From the NCBI GenBank assembly GCA_964526565.1, contig CAZGMC010000019.1:1-50361 (forward strand): a stretch of DNA of 50,361 nt, written 5' to 3'. Position 1 is the first letter of the stretch, and each line of letters opens with the position of its first letter. The notes under the pieces are model-generated. The model saw only the letters and a program-made list of their open reading frames with translations. It made no database searches and was not told the DNA's origin. Shown here in pieces: positions 48,687 to 50,361 of the stretch. The DNA is from CAZGMC01 sp964526565 (GTDB lineage Bacteria > Pseudomonadota > Alphaproteobacteria > DSM-16000 > Inquilinaceae). A program made the translations under genes and the position numbers.

Positions 48687-48792
48687 CGCCGGCCGCGCTG
48701 CCATGCCGTACCGGATCGATGCCGCCGACGCAGGCTTGCCGGAGAGCGCCCGGACCTGGTTCGTGTGGCGCCATCGCCAGGGCTGATGCACC

Positions 48793-50361
48793 ATGGCCCG
48801 AGCCGACCGCCGGTCTGTGACCGGCTCCGCACCCCCGGCACCACCGCCCGCGCCCGCCCTGCCGTGTCGCCGCGGCGGCATCGCCGCGTTCGCGCTGGCG
48901 CTGCTCCCACTTTTGGCACTGGGGCTGCTGCTGGCCGCCGGCGGGCCGGCCGCGGCGGCGGAATTGCGGGCCCGCGACTTCGGCAGCTATGGCCGGCTCG
49001 TCCTCGACCTGGGCGAGCCCGTCGGCCACACCGTGCAGACCGCTGACGACGCCGTCGTCATCGAGATCGACCGCCCGTTCGACCTTGCCGACGCCACCGC
49101 GGCGCTGACCGCCGCGGTCGCGGAGCTGCGGGCCTATGTCGGCGACGCCCGGCTCAGCGATGACCGCCGCCGCCTGACCCTGGTGCCGGCGACGCCGTTG
49201 CGGGTCAACGACCTGCCGACCGGCCGCGGCGTGTTGCTGGACATGTGGCCGCGCTCGACCGCGGGCAGCGATGGCGCCGCGCCCGCCCTGGCGCTGGCGC
49301 CGCCGCCGGCCGGCCCAGGCGAGGCATCGGGCTCGGGGCCGGAGGTGACGGTCGCCCTGGCACCCGCGGCCGCCGCCGGTGCCGATGGCGATGACAATCC
49401 CGCTCCCGCTCGCGATCCCGAAGCCGAAGCCGTGTCCACCGCCGCCGCCGGTGACGCCGATGCGGCGGAGGCCCCGCTGGTCGCCGCGCCGCCGCCGTCA
49501 CCCGGCCAGATCACCGGCAGCGGTTCCGGACGCCGCAACGGCGATGCCGCTCCGGGCCAGATCGCCGCCCTGCCGAGCGCCGCTCCCGGTGCCGCTCCCG
49601 GTGCCGCTCCCGATGCCGCTGCCGCCGCGGATTCGGCCGGTGCGGCGGATGATGAACCGGCCGATGCGGCACAGCCTGCGGACGCGGATCCGGCACGAGC
49701 GCTGGCTGCGGCAGACGCGCCGTCCGAGGGCCAGCCATCCGGCACGACGGCCGCGGCGGTGCCGGACGAGGCGGAGATCGCGCCGCCTCTCACCGCGGTC
49801 GCCAATGACGGGCCGCCCGTCGAAGTGCGGACCGGCGAGCACGGCCGGTACAGCCGCGTGGTGTTCGACTGGGGCCGGCCCGTGGACTATACGATCGGCC
49901 GCCAGGGCGACGCCGTCACCGTGCGCTTCCCCGATTTCACCGACGCCGACGCACGGTTCGCCCGCGACCCGCGGCTCAGCCGGGTGCGCGATGTGCGCCA
50001 GACCACCACCGCCGACGGGCGGCTGGCTTTCGCCCTGACCGTGGCGCCCGATGCCCGCGTCAGCCATGTTGCCGCCGGCGGGCTGGTCGTCGTCGACGTG
50101 CTGGCGAGCGGCGCCCGGCCGCAGATCGCCGGGGCTGCCGTGCTGGAGCCTGGGGCAACTGTCGAGCCGGAGCCGCCCGAGGCGTTCGCGCCCGCGCAGC
50201 CGCGCGACACGTTCGTCCTGCCCGGCCGGCCGCCGCTGCCGCCACGAGGCCCCCGCCTTGCCGCCACGGCGCCGGCTGCGAGTGCCGTCGCCGAAGCCGC
50301 TGATGGTCCGCCGCCGCCGGCGGCCCCGGCGGCCCCGGCGGCCCCGCCGGCCGAGCCCCCA
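48793..50361 (+). CDS. Large envelope protein with two AMIN-like domains, truncated by the window end
   Basis: At least 523 residues, still open at the last base. A cationic N-terminus leads to a hydrophobic signal/anchor segment (FALALLPLLALGLLLAAGG, about residues 33-51). A first beta-rich AMIN-like domain (LRARDFGSYGRLVLDLG, VVIEIDRPFDL) is followed by a long Ala/Pro/Asp-rich linker with GAAP repeats. A second similar domain (VEVRTGEHGRYSRVVFDWG, VTVRFPDFTD) and another Pro/Ala-rich stretch follow. AMIN domains bind peptidoglycan or localise envelope proteins. In related bacteria the protein after cheZ is often a long TPR protein, so TPR repeats may follow outside the window. The start lacks a strong ribosome binding site. 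Function unknown; position suggests a flagellum or cell-envelope role. Confidence 0.75.
   Translation, partial: MARADRRSVTGSAPPAPPPAPALPCRRGGIAAFALALLPLLALGLLLAAGGPAAAAELRARDFGSYGRLVLDLGEPVGHTVQTADDAVVIEIDRPFDLADATAALTAAVAELRAYVGDARLSDDRRRLTLVPATPLRVNDLPTGRGVLLDMWPRSTAGSDGAAPALALAPPPAGPGEASGSGPEVTVALAPAAAAGADGDDNPAPARDPEAEAVSTAAAGDADAAEAPLVAAPPPSPGQITGSGSGRRNGDAAPGQIAALPSAAPGAAPGAAPDAAAAADSAGAADDEPADAAQPADADPARALAAADAPSEGQPSGTTAAAVPDEAEIAPPLTAVANDGPPVEVRTGEHGRYSRVVFDWGRPVDYTIGRQGDAVTVRFPDFTDADARFARDPRLSRVRDVRQTTTADGRLAFALTVAPDARVSHVAAGGLVVVDVLASGARPQIAGAAVLEPGATVEPEPPEAFAPAQPRDTFVLPGRPPLPPRGPRLAATAPAASAVAEAADGPPPPAAPAAPAAPPAEPP
49579..49614 (+). repeat. 12-bp in-frame repeats in the AMIN-protein linker
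   Basis: Three head-to-tail copies of GCCGCTCCCGGT (the third ending GAT) encode AAPG/AAPD units in the linker between the two AMIN-like domains. Confidence 0.8.

Overview
The window is about 50 kb of very G+C-rich bacterial chromosome. Third codon positions are almost always G or C, which produces many long antisense shadow frames. The gene content points to a flagellated Alphaproteobacterium, most likely Rhodospirillales-like. The evidence is a fliL-fliM-DUF6468-motE-cheY-cheZ block, a dxs-ispA-xseB block, an N-terminally extended acidic FliM, MEKHLA, Uma2 and DUF29 families, and an alphaproteobacterial-type family 4 uracil-DNA glycosylase. There is no rRNA, prophage, intact insertion sequence or CRISPR array. 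The only RNA gene seen is a tRNA-Leu(CAA).

Layout. (1) 0.3-9.3 kb, plus strand: CaCA-type cation/Ca2+ exchanger, YbjN-like secreted protein, ROK/polyphosphate-glucokinase-like kinase, IscA/HesB-like Fe-S protein, MEKHLA protein overlapping purB, an AbrB-type antitoxin whose PIN toxin is broken, then a TelA-XpaC pair and a divergent nuclease-fold protein. (2) 9.3-10.4 kb: tRNA-Leu, two small hypothetical genes and short tandem repeats. (3) 10.4-15.6 kb, minus strand: a four-gene unit encoding an ArnT-like glycosyltransferase, a sulfotransferase, an arylesterase-like lipoprotein and an HpnA-like epimerase; the last three are coupled by 4-bp overlaps. (4) 16.0-16.8 kb: a Rap1a-like secreted protein and a glycine-zipper protein. 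(5) 16.8-21.1 kb, minus strand: dxs, ispA, xseB and a histone-deacetylase-family amidohydrolase. (6) 21.3-27.6 kb, plus strand: RND adaptor, RND pump, ureE, ureF and ureG, tightly packed, with no urease structural genes in the window.

(7) 27.6-37.7 kb: Uma2 nuclease, ETF-ubiquinone oxidoreductase, uracil-DNA glycosylase, an SBP-domain sensor kinase, convergent ccmC and ccmB without ccmA, EpmA and a DUF29 protein. Two copies of one ~110-bp miniature inverted-repeat element lie here. (8) 37.9-43.4 kb, minus strand: one 1828-residue predicted extracellular protein joining a 5'-nucleotidase, a beta-propeller and an EEP nuclease, with five 13-residue C-terminal repeats. (9) 43.9-50.4 kb, plus strand: flagellar/chemotaxis block ending in a large AMIN-domain protein that runs off the window.

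The most interesting associations are the RND pump joined to UreEFG, the glycosyltransferase-sulfotransferase-esterase-epimerase unit, and the giant nucleotidase-propeller-nuclease. Regulatory calls are based on inspection only.
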